This document shows, piece after piece, positions 9,625 to 17,400 of a stretch of DNA of 64,000 nucleotides. The notes below the pieces were generated by a model. The model did not search any database. It was not told the DNA's origin and worked only from the letters and a program-made list of their open reading frames with translations. Position 1 is the stretch's first letter. Each line of letters begins with the position of its first letter. A program made the translations under genes and the position numbers. The DNA is from an uncultured Rhodobacterales bacterium (GTDB taxonomy: Bacteria > Pseudomonadota > Alphaproteobacteria > Rhodobacterales > Rhodobacteraceae), in contig CAIQOV010000026.1 of the NCBI GenBank assembly GCA_903873585.1, positions 1 through 64,000 of the forward strand, in the 5' to 3' direction.

Positions 9625-9971
9625 ACCGCGCCTTGATCGGGGTTGGGCAGGGTGCAAAACGCATCGCGCAATGCGGCAAGCACCTTGGCCATCTCTGGCG
9701 CTGCGATCGAATACAGCACCGATTTTCCGCGCCGCTCTGTTTGCACCAACCCTTCGGCGCGCAGGCGCATCAGCTGTTGCGACACGGCAGGCTGCGAAGA
9801 CCCCAGCGCTTGGGTCAAGGCCCCCACGCTTTGCGCGCCGTCGATCATATGACACAGCAGTTCCAACCGCCCTTCATGCCCAAGCACCTTTAAGAACGCC
9901 ACCGCGCGTTGCAGCGCTGCCGGCTGGCCGTTGGGGTCGAAGCGGATGGTGGCGGTTTCGGCAGTTGACAT
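9621..9971 (-). CDS. ArsR-family repressor, BigR/SqrR-like
   Basis: 116 residues from ATG 9971; a longer frame upstream is not needed. The winged helix-turn-helix is at about 48-90 (SVGALTQALGSSQPAVSQQLMRLRAEGLV...GKSVLYSI). It has only two cysteines, C40 (LELLCHM) and C106 (LRDAFC). These positions correspond to the dithiol pair that senses persulfide in SqrR/BigR-type repressors, so a reactive-sulfur or redox sensor is likely. No sulfide-oxidation gene is adjacent. It converges on the kinase gene, sharing TTAA, and has an ATATT/AATAT dyad upstream that could be its own operator. Confidence 0.8.
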   Translation of the reverse strand: MSTAETATIRFDPNGQPAALQRAVAFLKVLGHEGRLELLCHMIDGAQSVGALTQALGSSQPAVSQQLMRLRAEGLVQTERRGKSVLYSIAAPEMAKVLAALRDAFCTLPNPDQGAV

Positions 9972-10004
9972 GCGAGGCTCATCTGATGCGGATGGGGTCA
10001 GTTT

Positions 10005-10024
10005 ATATTCAGGGAAGTAAATAT
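10005..10024. promoter_or_regulatory. ATATT-N10-AATAT dyad upstream of the ArsR-type gene
   Basis: Inverted repeat ATATT (10005-10009) and AATAT (10020-10024), 34 bp upstream of the repressor start, in a locally AT-rich stretch. ArsR/BigR operators are typically AT-rich dyads of about this size. This is a candidate autoregulatory site only. Confidence 0.35.
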
Positions 10025-10191
10025 GAAAGGGCAAAATCGCGCGGTCGGCAAAGGGACGCCGCAACGCCAAATCGAAACGCTAGGCGCCAGTCCTGCGGCG
10101 TTTCTTGCCGAATAGCCCCTCGACAGGGTTGGCTTCAAAGGTCATGTTATGGATAACATCCACGCTCATGCCGCCACCCTTAGGAACCTTC

Positions 10192-11127
10192 ATGCCCAAA
10201 CCCCATGTGCTGCAAATGGGATCTTATCCCGACTGGGACCAAGCCCCGATGAACGCCGCCTATCAGATGCACGCCTATTACGCGGCAACAGACAAGGCGG
10301 CTTTCTTGGCCGAAGTGGGCCCGCACATCCGCGCCATTGCCACCAACGGCGGGGCAGGGGCTGCGGCCAACGTGATCGCGGCCTGCCCGAACCTAGAGGT
10401 GATCAGCATCTACGGCGTGGGCTATGACGCAGTGGATATGGCGGCTTGCAAAGCGCGCGGCATCCGCGTGACCAACACCCCCGATGTGCTGACCGATGAC
10501 TGTGCCGATCTGGCCGTGGGGATGGTGCTGGCTTTGGCGCGCGGCATCGTTCCCGCCGCAGAGTTTGCCCGCGCCGATTGGACCAAGGGCAGCTTTCCCC
10601 TGCAACGCCGTGTGACGGGCATGAAGGCAGGGATTTTGGGCCTTGGCCGCATTGGCCAGCAAGTGGCCAAGCGATTGGCGGGCTTTGATATGGATATCGC
10701 CTACTCTGCCCGCAGCCCCAAAGATGTGCCCTATACCTACCTTGCCGACCCTGTCGCCTTGGCCGCGCGGTCTGATGTGCTGATCGTCACCGCCTTGGCC
10801 AATGCGCACACCCGCCACATCGTAAGCGGGCAGGTTTTGCAGGCGCTGGGGCCAAAGGGGCTGCTGGTCAATATCTCGCGCGCGTCCAACATTGATGAAG
10901 AGGCACTGCTTGCGGCGCTTGAAACCGGTGCCTTGGGCGGGGCCGCCTTGGATGTGTTCGAAGGCGAACCGCACCTGAACCCGCGCTTTCTGGCGCTGCC
11001 CAATGTGCTGCTGCAACCTCACCACGCCTCAGGCACGGTGGAAACACGGCGCGCGATGGGGCAGATGATGCGCGACAACCTGACCGCGCATTTTGCAGGC
11101 CAACCCCTGCTGACGCCCGTGATCTAA
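10192..11127 (+). CDS. D-2-hydroxyacid dehydrogenase (hydroxypyruvate/glyoxylate reductase-like)
   Basis: 311 residues from ATG 10192, with AGGA 6-7 nt upstream. The NAD(P)-binding motif is GLGRIGQQVAKRL (about 150-165). The catalytic Arg is in NISRASNIDEEAL, the Glu in DVFEGEP and the His in LQPHHASGT. It reduces 2-oxoacids such as hydroxypyruvate or glyoxylate to D-2-hydroxyacids in related enzymes. Proximity to serine-cycle genes makes hydroxypyruvate an attractive substrate, but it is not in their operon (opposite strand). A gene for a TPP enzyme follows 78 bp downstream. Confidence 0.85.
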   Translation: MPKPHVLQMGSYPDWDQAPMNAAYQMHAYYAATDKAAFLAEVGPHIRAIATNGGAGAAANVIAACPNLEVISIYGVGYDAVDMAACKARGIRVTNTPDVLTDDCADLAVGMVLALARGIVPAAEFARADWTKGSFPLQRRVTGMKAGILGLGRIGQQVAKRLAGFDMDIAYSARSPKDVPYTYLADPVALAARSDVLIVTALANAHTRHIVSGQVLQALGPKGLLVNISRASNIDEEALLAALETGALGGAALDVFEGEPHLNPRFLALPNVLLQPHHASGTVETRRAMGQMMRDNLTAHFAGQPLLTPVI

Positions 11128-11205
11128 GCGATAGGTTACGGCGTTCTACACCTCGACACAGCGGCGGGTCCGCCGCATGATCGCCGCGCAACAAAGGGTG
11201 TGATC

Positions 11206-12882
11206 ATGCGCAATGGCGGGCAGATATTGGTGGAAAGCCTTGTGGCGCTTGGGGCCAAAATGGCCTTTGGCGTGCCGGGCGAAAGCTATTTGGCCGTGCT
11301 AGACGCCATGCACGACACCGAAGGCCGCTTTGATTATATCCTGTGCCGCAACGAAGGCGGGGCCAGCTTCATGGCCGCCGCTTACGGCAAACTTACCGGC
11401 CAGCCCGGTATTTGCATGGTCACCCGTGGCCCCGGCGCATCAAATGCCATGATCGGCGTGCATACCGCGATGCAGGATTCCACGCCGATGCTGTTGTTTG
11501 TCGGCCAAATCGCCCAATCAGATCGTGAGCGTGAGAGTTTTCAAGAGGTCGACTACCGCGCCGTCTTTGGCAGTATGGTGAAATATGTGGTCGAAATCAC
11601 CGACCCTGCCCGCATTCCCGAACATCTGGCCCGCGCGTGGAAAACCGCTGTGTCGGGCCGTATGGGGCCGGTGGTGGTGTCTTTGCCTGAAGATATGCTA
11701 GCGGCGTTGTCTGATACCGCCCCCCTGTCGCAACCCTTGCCCCCCCTATCGCCCGCCCACCCCGACCCTGCTGCAATGCACCAAGCGCAAACCCTGCTGG
11801 CCCAAGCGCAGCGCCCGTTGATCATAACCGGCGGCACAGGCTGGACGGCGCAGGGCAAAGCCGCGCTGCAAGCCTTTGCTGTTGCGTCAGACATCCCCGT
11901 TCTAACCGCCTTTCGCTGCCAAGATGCCATCGACAATCAAGCACCCGTCTTTGCCGGAGAGGCGGGGGTGGGCATGTGGCCCCACGTGGCCGACCTCATC
12001 AAATCCGCCGATGTGATCTTGGCCCTAAACCTGCGGATGGATGAGATGACGACGGGGGCCTACACCCTGCTGTCAGTGCCCCAGCCCACGCAAACCCTGA
12101 TCCACGTGCATCCCGCTTCTGACGAGTTGGGCAAGATCTACATTCCAACCCTGCCCGTGCAATCTGACCCCAACGCCTTTGCCACAGCGCTTCACCTCGT
12201 CACTGGCCCATGGTCCGCATGGCGCGCCCATGCCCGCGCGGGGTATGAAGCGGCCTTTGTGGCACCTGCGCAGCCTTCGCCCGTCGATATGGCGGCGGTG
12301 ATGGCCTATCTGGGCGCGAACTTGCCCCATGATGCGATCATCACCAACGGCGCTGGCAACTTCGCCGCTTGGCCCAGCCGTCATCTGTGCTTTGGCCCCG
12401 CTATGCGGCTGCTAGCCCCGCAATCTGGGGCGATGGGCTACGGCGTGCCTGCGGCGATTGCGGCCAGTTTGGCCGAGCCCGACCGACTGGCGCTGTGCTT
12501 CGCGGGTGACGGTGATTTTCAAATGACCTGTCAGGAACTGGCCACTGCCGCCCAACACGGCGCGGCTCCGCTGATCTTGATCTTGAACAACGGTATCTAC
12601 GGCACGATCCGTGCCCATCAAGAACGCCAATTCCCCGCCCGTGTTTTTGGCACGACGATGGTGAACCCAGACTTCACCGCACTGGCCCGCGCCTACGGCT
12701 TTCACGCCGAAAAAGTTGATGCCACCGAAGCCTTCGCCGCCGCCTTTGACCGCGCACTTGCCGCCACCAAGGCCGGAACGGGCGCTGTTCTTACCCTTGC
12801 GATAGCCGCTGAGGCGATTGCCCCGCGCCAAAAGATCAGCACCCTGCGCCAAGCGGCCCTTGCTGCGCAGACCAAGACCTAA
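11206..12882 (+). CDS. Acetolactate synthase-like TPP-dependent enzyme
   Basis: 558 residues. ATG 11206 is preceded by AAAGGG at 7 nt. It has the three-domain layout of the IlvB/POX family. The N-terminal PYR domain carries the catalytic Glu (NEGGASFMAAAYGKLTG); a central Rossmann-like domain follows; the C-terminal PP domain has the Mg-TPP motif (GDGDFQM...NNGIYGTI). The substrate is uncertain. No small IlvH-type subunit is nearby, arguing against the branched-chain pathway enzyme. Oxalyl-CoA decarboxylase, glyoxylate carboligase or a sulfo/aldehyde lyase cannot be excluded. It probably forms a unit with the preceding dehydrogenase. Confidence 0.8.
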   Translation: MRNGGQILVESLVALGAKMAFGVPGESYLAVLDAMHDTEGRFDYILCRNEGGASFMAAAYGKLTGQPGICMVTRGPGASNAMIGVHTAMQDSTPMLLFVGQIAQSDRERESFQEVDYRAVFGSMVKYVVEITDPARIPEHLARAWKTAVSGRMGPVVVSLPEDMLAALSDTAPLSQPLPPLSPAHPDPAAMHQAQTLLAQAQRPLIITGGTGWTAQGKAALQAFAVASDIPVLTAFRCQDAIDNQAPVFAGEAGVGMWPHVADLIKSADVILALNLRMDEMTTGAYTLLSVPQPTQTLIHVHPASDELGKIYIPTLPVQSDPNAFATALHLVTGPWSAWRAHARAGYEAAFVAPAQPSPVDMAAVMAYLGANLPHDAIITNGAGNFAAWPSRHLCFGPAMRLLAPQSGAMGYGVPAAIAASLAEPDRLALCFAGDGDFQMTCQELATAAQHGAAPLILILNNGIYGTIRAHQERQFPARVFGTTMVNPDFTALARAYGFHAEKVDATEAFAAAFDRALAATKAGTGAVLTLAIAAEAIAPRQKISTLRQAALAAQTKT

Positions 12883-12889
12883 ACAAAAA

Positions 12890-12919
12890 ACCACCGCGCA
12901 AGTTTCCCTGCGCGGTGGT
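12890..12919 (-). terminator. Rho-independent terminator of the serine-cycle operon
   Basis: An 11-bp stem (ACCACCGCGCA, 12890-12900, with 12909-12919) encloses an 8-nt loop. Read on the minus strand it is followed by TTTTTTGTTT. It lies 17 bp after the mtkB stop codon and also sits just after the convergent TPP gene. Confidence 0.85.
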
Positions 12920-12936
12920 GCCATATCTAACCTAGC

Positions 12937-13833
12937 TTAGGCCGCTTTGCGTTGCGCCAAAACCATCGCCATCGTCTCGCCCATCGAGGATGGGTTGGGC
13001 GCCACGGTAATGCCCGCCGCACTTAGGATTTCCACCTTTTCCTGTGCACTTTCGCCAAAGGCCGACACAATCGCCCCCGCATGGCCCATCTTGCGACCCT
13101 TGGGCGCCGACAGGCCCGCGATATAGGCCACGACTGGCTTTTTCATGTGGTCGCGGGCATAGGCCGCCGCTTCTGCCTCTTGCGGGCCACCGATTTCGCC
13201 AATCATCATCACGGCATCGGTATCCGGATCGGCTTCAAACAGTTCCAGAATGTCGCGGAAGCTTGACCCGTTGATCGGATCGCCGCCGATCCCGACCGAG
13301 GTGGAAACGCCAATCCCCAAAGCCTTCATCTGCGCTGCGGCTTCATAGCCCAAAGTGCCAGACCGGCCCACGATGCCAATACGACCGGGCATGTAGATAT
13401 GCGGCGGCATGATCCCCATGAACCCTTTGCCGGGTGAGATGATGCCCGCACAGTTCGGCCCGATGACGCGCATCTTACGCTCTGCCGGATAGCGGCGCAG
13501 AAAGCGTTTTACGCGCATCATGTCTTGGCTTGGAATGCCGTCTGTCACACAGACAGCGGTGCGGATGCCGGCATCTGCGGCCTCCATAATCGCATCTGCG
13601 GCAAAGGGTGGGGGCACGAAGATCAGCGAGGCTTCTGCGCCGACCTGCTCCACCGCTTCGCGCACCGTGTTAAACAGTGGGCGGTCCAGAACGCTTTCGC
13701 CGCCCTTGCCGGGGGTGACGCCGCCCACAACATTGGTGCCGTATTTGATCATGTCGGCAGCGTGAAAGCTGCCGATGCGGCCTGACATGCCTTGAACAAT
13801 GACGCGGGTCTTTTCCGTAATCAGAATGGCCAT
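12937..13833 (-). CDS. mtkB: Malate-CoA ligase (malate thiokinase) small subunit, SucD-like
   Basis: 298 residues, close to MtkB of methylotrophs (296). It has a CoA-binding Rossmann domain ([16 protein letters not shown]) and a ligase domain with the phospho-histidine loop ([11 protein letters not shown], His near 251). With the large subunit it forms malyl-CoA from malate, CoA and ATP. Sequence alone does not cleanly separate it from succinyl-CoA synthetase alpha; the call rests on the neighbouring mcl and sga genes. It starts 10 bp after mtkA with a good Shine-Dalgarno (AAGGAGAA). Confidence 0.85.
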   Translation of the reverse strand: MAILITEKTRVIVQGMSGRIGSFHAADMIKYGTNVVGGVTPGKGGESVLDRPLFNTVREAVEQVGAEASLIFVPPPFAADAIMEAADAGIRTAVCVTDGIPSQDMMRVKRFLRRYPAERKMRVIGPNCAGIISPGKGFMGIMPPHIYMPGRIGIVGRSGTLGYEAAAQMKALGIGVSTSVGIGGDPINGSSFRDILELFEADPDTDAVMMIGEIGGPQEAEAAAYARDHMKKPVVAYIAGLSAPKGRKMGHAGAIVSAFGESAQEKVEILSAAGITVAPNPSSMGETMAMVLAQRKAA

Positions 13834-13843
13834 TTGGTTCTCC

Positions 13844-15016
13844 TTAAGCAGCGATGCGGGGGCGGGCGGCGACAGCGGCAGCGGCGGCTTCGGCCAAGCT
13901 ATCGGCCGAGATCAGGGGCAGGCCCGATCCGTCGATGATCGCCTTACCCTCTTCCACATTCGTGCCCGCTAGGCGCACAACGACGGGGATCGTCAGGCCC
14001 ACTTCTTTGTAAGCCTGCACCACGCCTTGGGCGACCCAATCGCAGCGGTTGATGCCGGCAAAGATGTTGACCAAAATCACCGACACATTGCCATCGGCCA
14101 GAACGGTGCGAAACGCCCGCACCACGCGTTCAGGGCTGGCCCCGCCGCCGATGTCTAGGAAGTTCGCAGGCTCTCCGCCCGCCAGTTTGATCATGTCCAT
14201 CGTGGCCATAGCCAAACCAGCACCGTTGATGATGCAGCCGATGTCGCCATCAAGCCCGACATAAGACAGCCCATGATCGCCCGCCGTGCTTTCGCGCGGG
14301 TCTTCTTGGCTGCGGTCGCGCAACTCGGCGATTTGCGACTGGCGAAACAGCGCGTTGGTGTCAAACGACATCTTGGCATCCAGCGCCACAAGGTCGCCCG
14401 AATGGGTGACAACCAGCGGGTTAATCTCTACCATCACCGCATCCAGATCGCGGTAAGCGCGGTAGCAGGCGCGCAAGGTGGTGACCATCTGTGCCACCTG
14501 ACCGCCGCGCAACCCCAGTTGAAACGCCAGTTCGCGGGCCTGAAACTCCGACAGACCTGCCGCAGGGTCAATGATCATGCGGCGCAGGCTGTCGGGGTCT
14601 TTGTCGGCCAGATCTTCAATCTCCATCCCGCCGTGGGCTGATGCCACAATCATGATGCGTTCGGATTTGCGGTCTAGCACGAAGCCCAGATACAATTCCT
14701 GCGCGATGTCCGAAGCGCCCTCGACCCAAACGCGGTACACGCCCTTGCCGTTGGCATCGGTTTGCTTGGTCACAAGCTGCTTGCCAAACAGCGTGCTGGC
14801 AAAGGCTTGCACCTCTTCTGGCGTCTTGCACAGCTTCACCCCGCCTGCCGCACCGCGACCGCCGGAATGGATCTGCGCTTTGACAACCCAAGCGTTGCCG
14901 CCCAATTCGCGTGCACGGTAGCCCGCCTGTTCGGGGCTATAAGCCAGCCCACCACGCGGCACCGGCACGCCGAAGCGGGCGAGGATTTCCTTGGCTTGGT
15001 ATTCGTGAATATCCAT
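13844..15016 (-). CDS. mtkA: Malate-CoA ligase large subunit, SucC-like
   Basis: 390 residues, matching MtkA. The N-terminal ATP-grasp domain ([23 protein letters not shown]..., [26 protein letters not shown]) is followed by a C-terminal CoA-ligase domain ([22 protein letters not shown]). It partners the small subunit in the malyl-CoA-forming step of the serine cycle. The usual SucC partner genes (sucAB, mdh) are absent here, whereas mcl lies directly upstream, supporting malate as substrate. A 78-bp gap with a short hairpin separates it from mcl. Confidence 0.85.
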   Translation of the reverse strand: MDIHEYQAKEILARFGVPVPRGGLAYSPEQAGYRARELGGNAWVVKAQIHSGGRGAAGGVKLCKTPEEVQAFASTLFGKQLVTKQTDANGKGVYRVWVEGASDIAQELYLGFVLDRKSERIMIVASAHGGMEIEDLADKDPDSLRRMIIDPAAGLSEFQARELAFQLGLRGGQVAQMVTTLRACYRAYRDLDAVMVEINPLVVTHSGDLVALDAKMSFDTNALFRQSQIAELRDRSQEDPRESTAGDHGLSYVGLDGDIGCIINGAGLAMATMDMIKLAGGEPANFLDIGGGASPERVVRAFRTVLADGNVSVILVNIFAGINRCDWVAQGVVQAYKEVGLTIPVVVRLAGTNVEEGKAIIDGSGLPLISADSLAEAAAAAVAARPRIAA

Positions 15017-15070
15017 ATCTTCCTCCCTAGCGGTAAACGGTTTCGTTAAACCGCCGCCGCGTGATGTTTT

Positions 15071-15089
15071 GAATTTTCGCAGAAAATTC
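15071..15089 (-). promoter_or_regulatory. Intercistronic hairpin between mcl and mtkA
   Basis: Perfect 8-bp inverted repeat GAATTTTC/GAAAATTC with a 3-nt loop in the 78-bp gap. It is not followed by a T-run on the minus strand. It may be an mRNA processing or stability element, or partial attenuation, setting different levels of Mcl and MtkAB. Confidence 0.4.
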
Positions 15090-15094
15090 GGGGC

Positions 15095-16033
15095 TTATTT
15101 CGCGGCGATGGCGTCGGCCAGAACCAGCACGTTCATCGCCATGCGCTCTGAGGCCGCATCAATCATCCGCCCGTCCAACTGCGCAGCCCCCTTGCCCATG
15201 GCTTCTGCCTTGCGCAGTTCTTCGATGATGCGCCGCGCGCGGGTCACTTCGGCTTCTGGCGGAGAGAAGACCTCGTTTGCCAGAGCGATCTGCGACGGGT
15301 GGATGGCCCACTTGCCCTCACATCCCAAGGCCGCTGCACGGCGTGCGCCGTCTTTGTAGCCTTCTGGGTCGCTGAAATCGCCAAACGGGCCGTCAATCGC
15401 GCGCAGGCCGTAAGCGCGGCAAGCCACAACCATCCGGCTGATAGAGGCGTGCCATTGGTCGCCCGGGTAATGCGGGTTCAGCCCGCCGATGTTGGTGGTG
15501 CGCGCGCGCATAGATGCGGCGAAATCCGCCACGCCAAAGTGCAGCGCTTCAAGACGGCCACCGAATTGGGCGATGGCTTCCACATTGGCCATGCCAAGCG
15601 CTGTTTCGATCAAGGCTTCCAAACCCACGCGGGTGGTATAGCCCTTGGCCTGTTCGATTTGGTTGACCATGGCTTCCACCATGTACAAATCACCCGTCAC
15701 CCCAACCTTGGGCACCAGCAACGTGTCAACCTTGTCGCCGGCCTGCTCCATCACATCGACCACGTCGCGGTACATGTAATGCGTATCCAGCCCGTTGATG
15801 CGCACCGAAACGGTCTTGCCCTTACCGCGCCAATCAATGTCATTCAGCGCTTGAACGGCATTCTTGCGGGCCTGCACCTTTTCTGACGGGGCAATGGCGT
15901 CTTCCAGATCAAGGAAGATGTAATCCGATGGCCCATCGGCTGCCTTGTCGATCATCGTGGGGTTCGAAGCCGGAACTGCCAGTTCCGAACGTTGCAGGCG
16001 CGCTTTGCGCATGGGGTGAAGCGTGTGGCTCAT
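15095..16033 (-). CDS. mcl: L-malyl-CoA/beta-methylmalyl-CoA lyase (CitE-like)
   Basis: 312 residues of the HpcH/HpaI-CitE aldolase family. Acidic residues for Mg binding are in YIFLDLEDAI and in the E-A-L-I-E-T and H-F-G-V-A-D-F segments; the CoA-side Arg lies in RSELAVPASNP. It cleaves malyl-CoA to acetyl-CoA and glyoxylate. The length and the tail after the WAIHPSQIALANEVFSP segment are as in the Mcl1 group of Rhodobacterales, which also acts on methylmalyl-CoA. It lies 24 bp after sga. Confidence 0.88.
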   Translation of the reverse strand: MSHTLHPMRKARLQRSELAVPASNPTMIDKAADGPSDYIFLDLEDAIAPSEKVQARKNAVQALNDIDWRGKGKTVSVRINGLDTHYMYRDVVDVMEQAGDKVDTLLVPKVGVTGDLYMVEAMVNQIEQAKGYTTRVGLEALIETALGMANVEAIAQFGGRLEALHFGVADFAASMRARTTNIGGLNPHYPGDQWHASISRMVVACRAYGLRAIDGPFGDFSDPEGYKDGARRAAALGCEGKWAIHPSQIALANEVFSPPEAEVTRARRIIEELRKAEAMGKGAAQLDGRMIDAASERMAMNVLVLADAIAAK

Positions 16034-16057
16034 CTTATTATCCTGACTTTCCTAGAT

Positions 16058-17254
16058 TTATTCTGCAGCCATTGCGATGGCTGCCCGCGCGTGCTGGGCG
16101 TAAACGGCCTGTGCCGCCGCAACACCCGCGCCAAAGGTGATCTTCGCACCCGCTTCCACCAGCGCCAGTTCGGCCAAGGCGATGGCGGTCAGGCACATGC
16201 CTTCGTTGCAATCGCCGATATGGCCGATACGAAACACCTTGCCAGCCAGCGGCCCAAGACCCGACCCAAGTGACGCATTGTAGCGATCATAAGCGATGCG
16301 GATCACATCGCGGGCATCCACCCCTTCGGGCGTGCGAATGGCGGTAACCGTGTCGGAGTAGAGCGAGGGGCTTTCGGCACACACCTCTAGCCCCCAAGCC
16401 TGCACCGCAGCGCGCACACCTGCGGCCAAACGGCGGTGGCGGGCGATCACAACGTCAAAGCCTTCTTCGATCATCAGGTCCAACGCGGCGCGCAGGCCGT
16501 GCAGCAGTTGCACCGGCGGGGTATAGGGGAAGTAACCGGTTTCGTTGTTCTTCACTTGATCAGAGAATTCGAAATAAGCGCGGCGCATCTTGGCGGTTTC
16601 CGCCGCCTTCATCGCCTTGGGGCTAACGCCCAAAATGCCCAGACCGGGGGGCATCATCAGGCCCTTTTGGCTGCCCGTCACGGCCAGATCGACGCCCCAT
16701 TCATCCATCTCGAAGGGCAAGCACCCGATCGAGGACACGCCATCCACAAACAACAGCGCATCGTGGAAGGCTTCGTTCATCACGCGGCGCAGGGCTGCGA
16801 TGTCAGATGTCACGCCGGTTGCGGTTTCGTTGTGGGTGACGAAGACGGCCTTGATCTCGCCCTTACGGTCAGCACCCAGACGGCGGGCGAATTCGCTGAT
16901 GGGCGCACCGGCCCCCCACGGCAGATCAATCAGTTCCACTTCCAGCCCCAGACGCTGGGCCATTTGCGCCCACAGCACCGAAAACTGGCCGTGGCGTGCC
17001 ATCAGCACGCGGTCGCCGGGCGACAGGGTGTTGGTGATGGCGGCTTCCCAAGACCCCGTGCCCGAAGCCGGAAACACCAGCACATGGCCATCTTTCGTGC
17101 GGAACAGCGTTTTTAGATCGCGGAAGATGCCCATGTTGGGCGCGCCAAAATCATGGGCGCGATGGTCTTGCATCGGCACATTCATAGATTGACGAACACG
17201 TTCCGGCACATTGGTCGGGCCAGGAATGAACAGGTGATTAATTCCAGTGCGCAT
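16058..17254 (-). CDS. sga: Serine-glyoxylate aminotransferase
   Basis: 398 residues from ATG 17254, chosen because GGAGG lies 5 nt upstream and the protein then begins near the conserved N-H-L-F-I-P-G-P-T-N motif. Class V PLP aminotransferase: the PLP lysine is in VTGSQKGLMMPPG, with VDGVSSIGCLPFEMDEWGVD before it. It converts serine plus glyoxylate to hydroxypyruvate plus glycine, the serine-cycle entry. First gene of the sga-mcl-mtkA-mtkB operon. A GTTTG-TTG-CAAAC element overlaps its Shine-Dalgarno region, pointing to control by the divergent ScfR protein. Confidence 0.9.
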   Translation of the reverse strand: MRTGINHLFIPGPTNVPERVRQSMNVPMQDHRAHDFGAPNMGIFRDLKTLFRTKDGHVLVFPASGTGSWEAAITNTLSPGDRVLMARHGQFSVLWAQMAQRLGLEVELIDLPWGAGAPISEFARRLGADRKGEIKAVFVTHNETATGVTSDIAALRRVMNEAFHDALLFVDGVSSIGCLPFEMDEWGVDLAVTGSQKGLMMPPGLGILGVSPKAMKAAETAKMRRAYFEFSDQVKNNETGYFPYTPPVQLLHGLRAALDLMIEEGFDVVIARHRRLAAGVRAAVQAWGLEVCAESPSLYSDTVTAIRTPEGVDARDVIRIAYDRYNASLGSGLGPLAGKVFRIGHIGDCNEGMCLTAIALAELALVEAGAKITFGAGVAAAQAVYAQHARAAIAMAAE

Positions 17255-17264
17255 AGCATCCTCC

Positions 17265-17277
17265 GTTTGTTGCAAAC
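17265..17277. promoter_or_regulatory. GTTTGTTGCAAAC operator candidate at the sga leader
   Basis: Interrupted palindrome GTTTG-N3-CAAAC directly upstream of, and touching, the sga ribosome site. It resembles the TTTGCAAA half-site reported for ScfR proteins (for example PccR of Rhodobacter sphaeroides). Confidence 0.5.
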
Positions 17278-17297
17278 ACCTGTGCCACCGCTTTTAT

Positions 17298-17314
17298 TTT
17301 GTGCAAAGTGCAAA
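17298..17314. promoter_or_regulatory. TTTGTGCAAAGTGCAAAC element
   Basis: Two overlapping GTGCAAA units in the sga/scfR divergent promoter, between the palindrome at 17340 and the element at 17265. Probably an additional ScfR-type half-site cluster. Confidence 0.4.
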
Positions 17315-17339
17315 CAGGTTGCGCTGTGAATGCGAGACT

Positions 17340-17361
17340 TTACAGATTTGCAAATCTGTAA
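17340..17361. promoter_or_regulatory. 22-bp perfect palindrome with TTTGCAAA core
   Basis: Perfect 22-bp palindrome (arms TTACAGATTTG) centred on TTTGCAAA at 17347-17354, 40 bp upstream of the ScfR-type gene. PccR of R. sphaeroides is reported to recognise paired TTTGCAAA, and actinobacterial RamB a related sequence. This is the best operator candidate in the window. Confidence 0.65.
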
Positions 17362-17400
17362 TATTGTAAATACGACAAACCTTAGATTGTGTGCGATGGT

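Noticed and set aside
10175-10187. CACCCTTAGGAAC resembling the TACCCTTAGGAT element
   Set aside because: It contains the Shine-Dalgarno of the dehydrogenase gene and matches over only ten bases, so ribosome-site sequence explains it.
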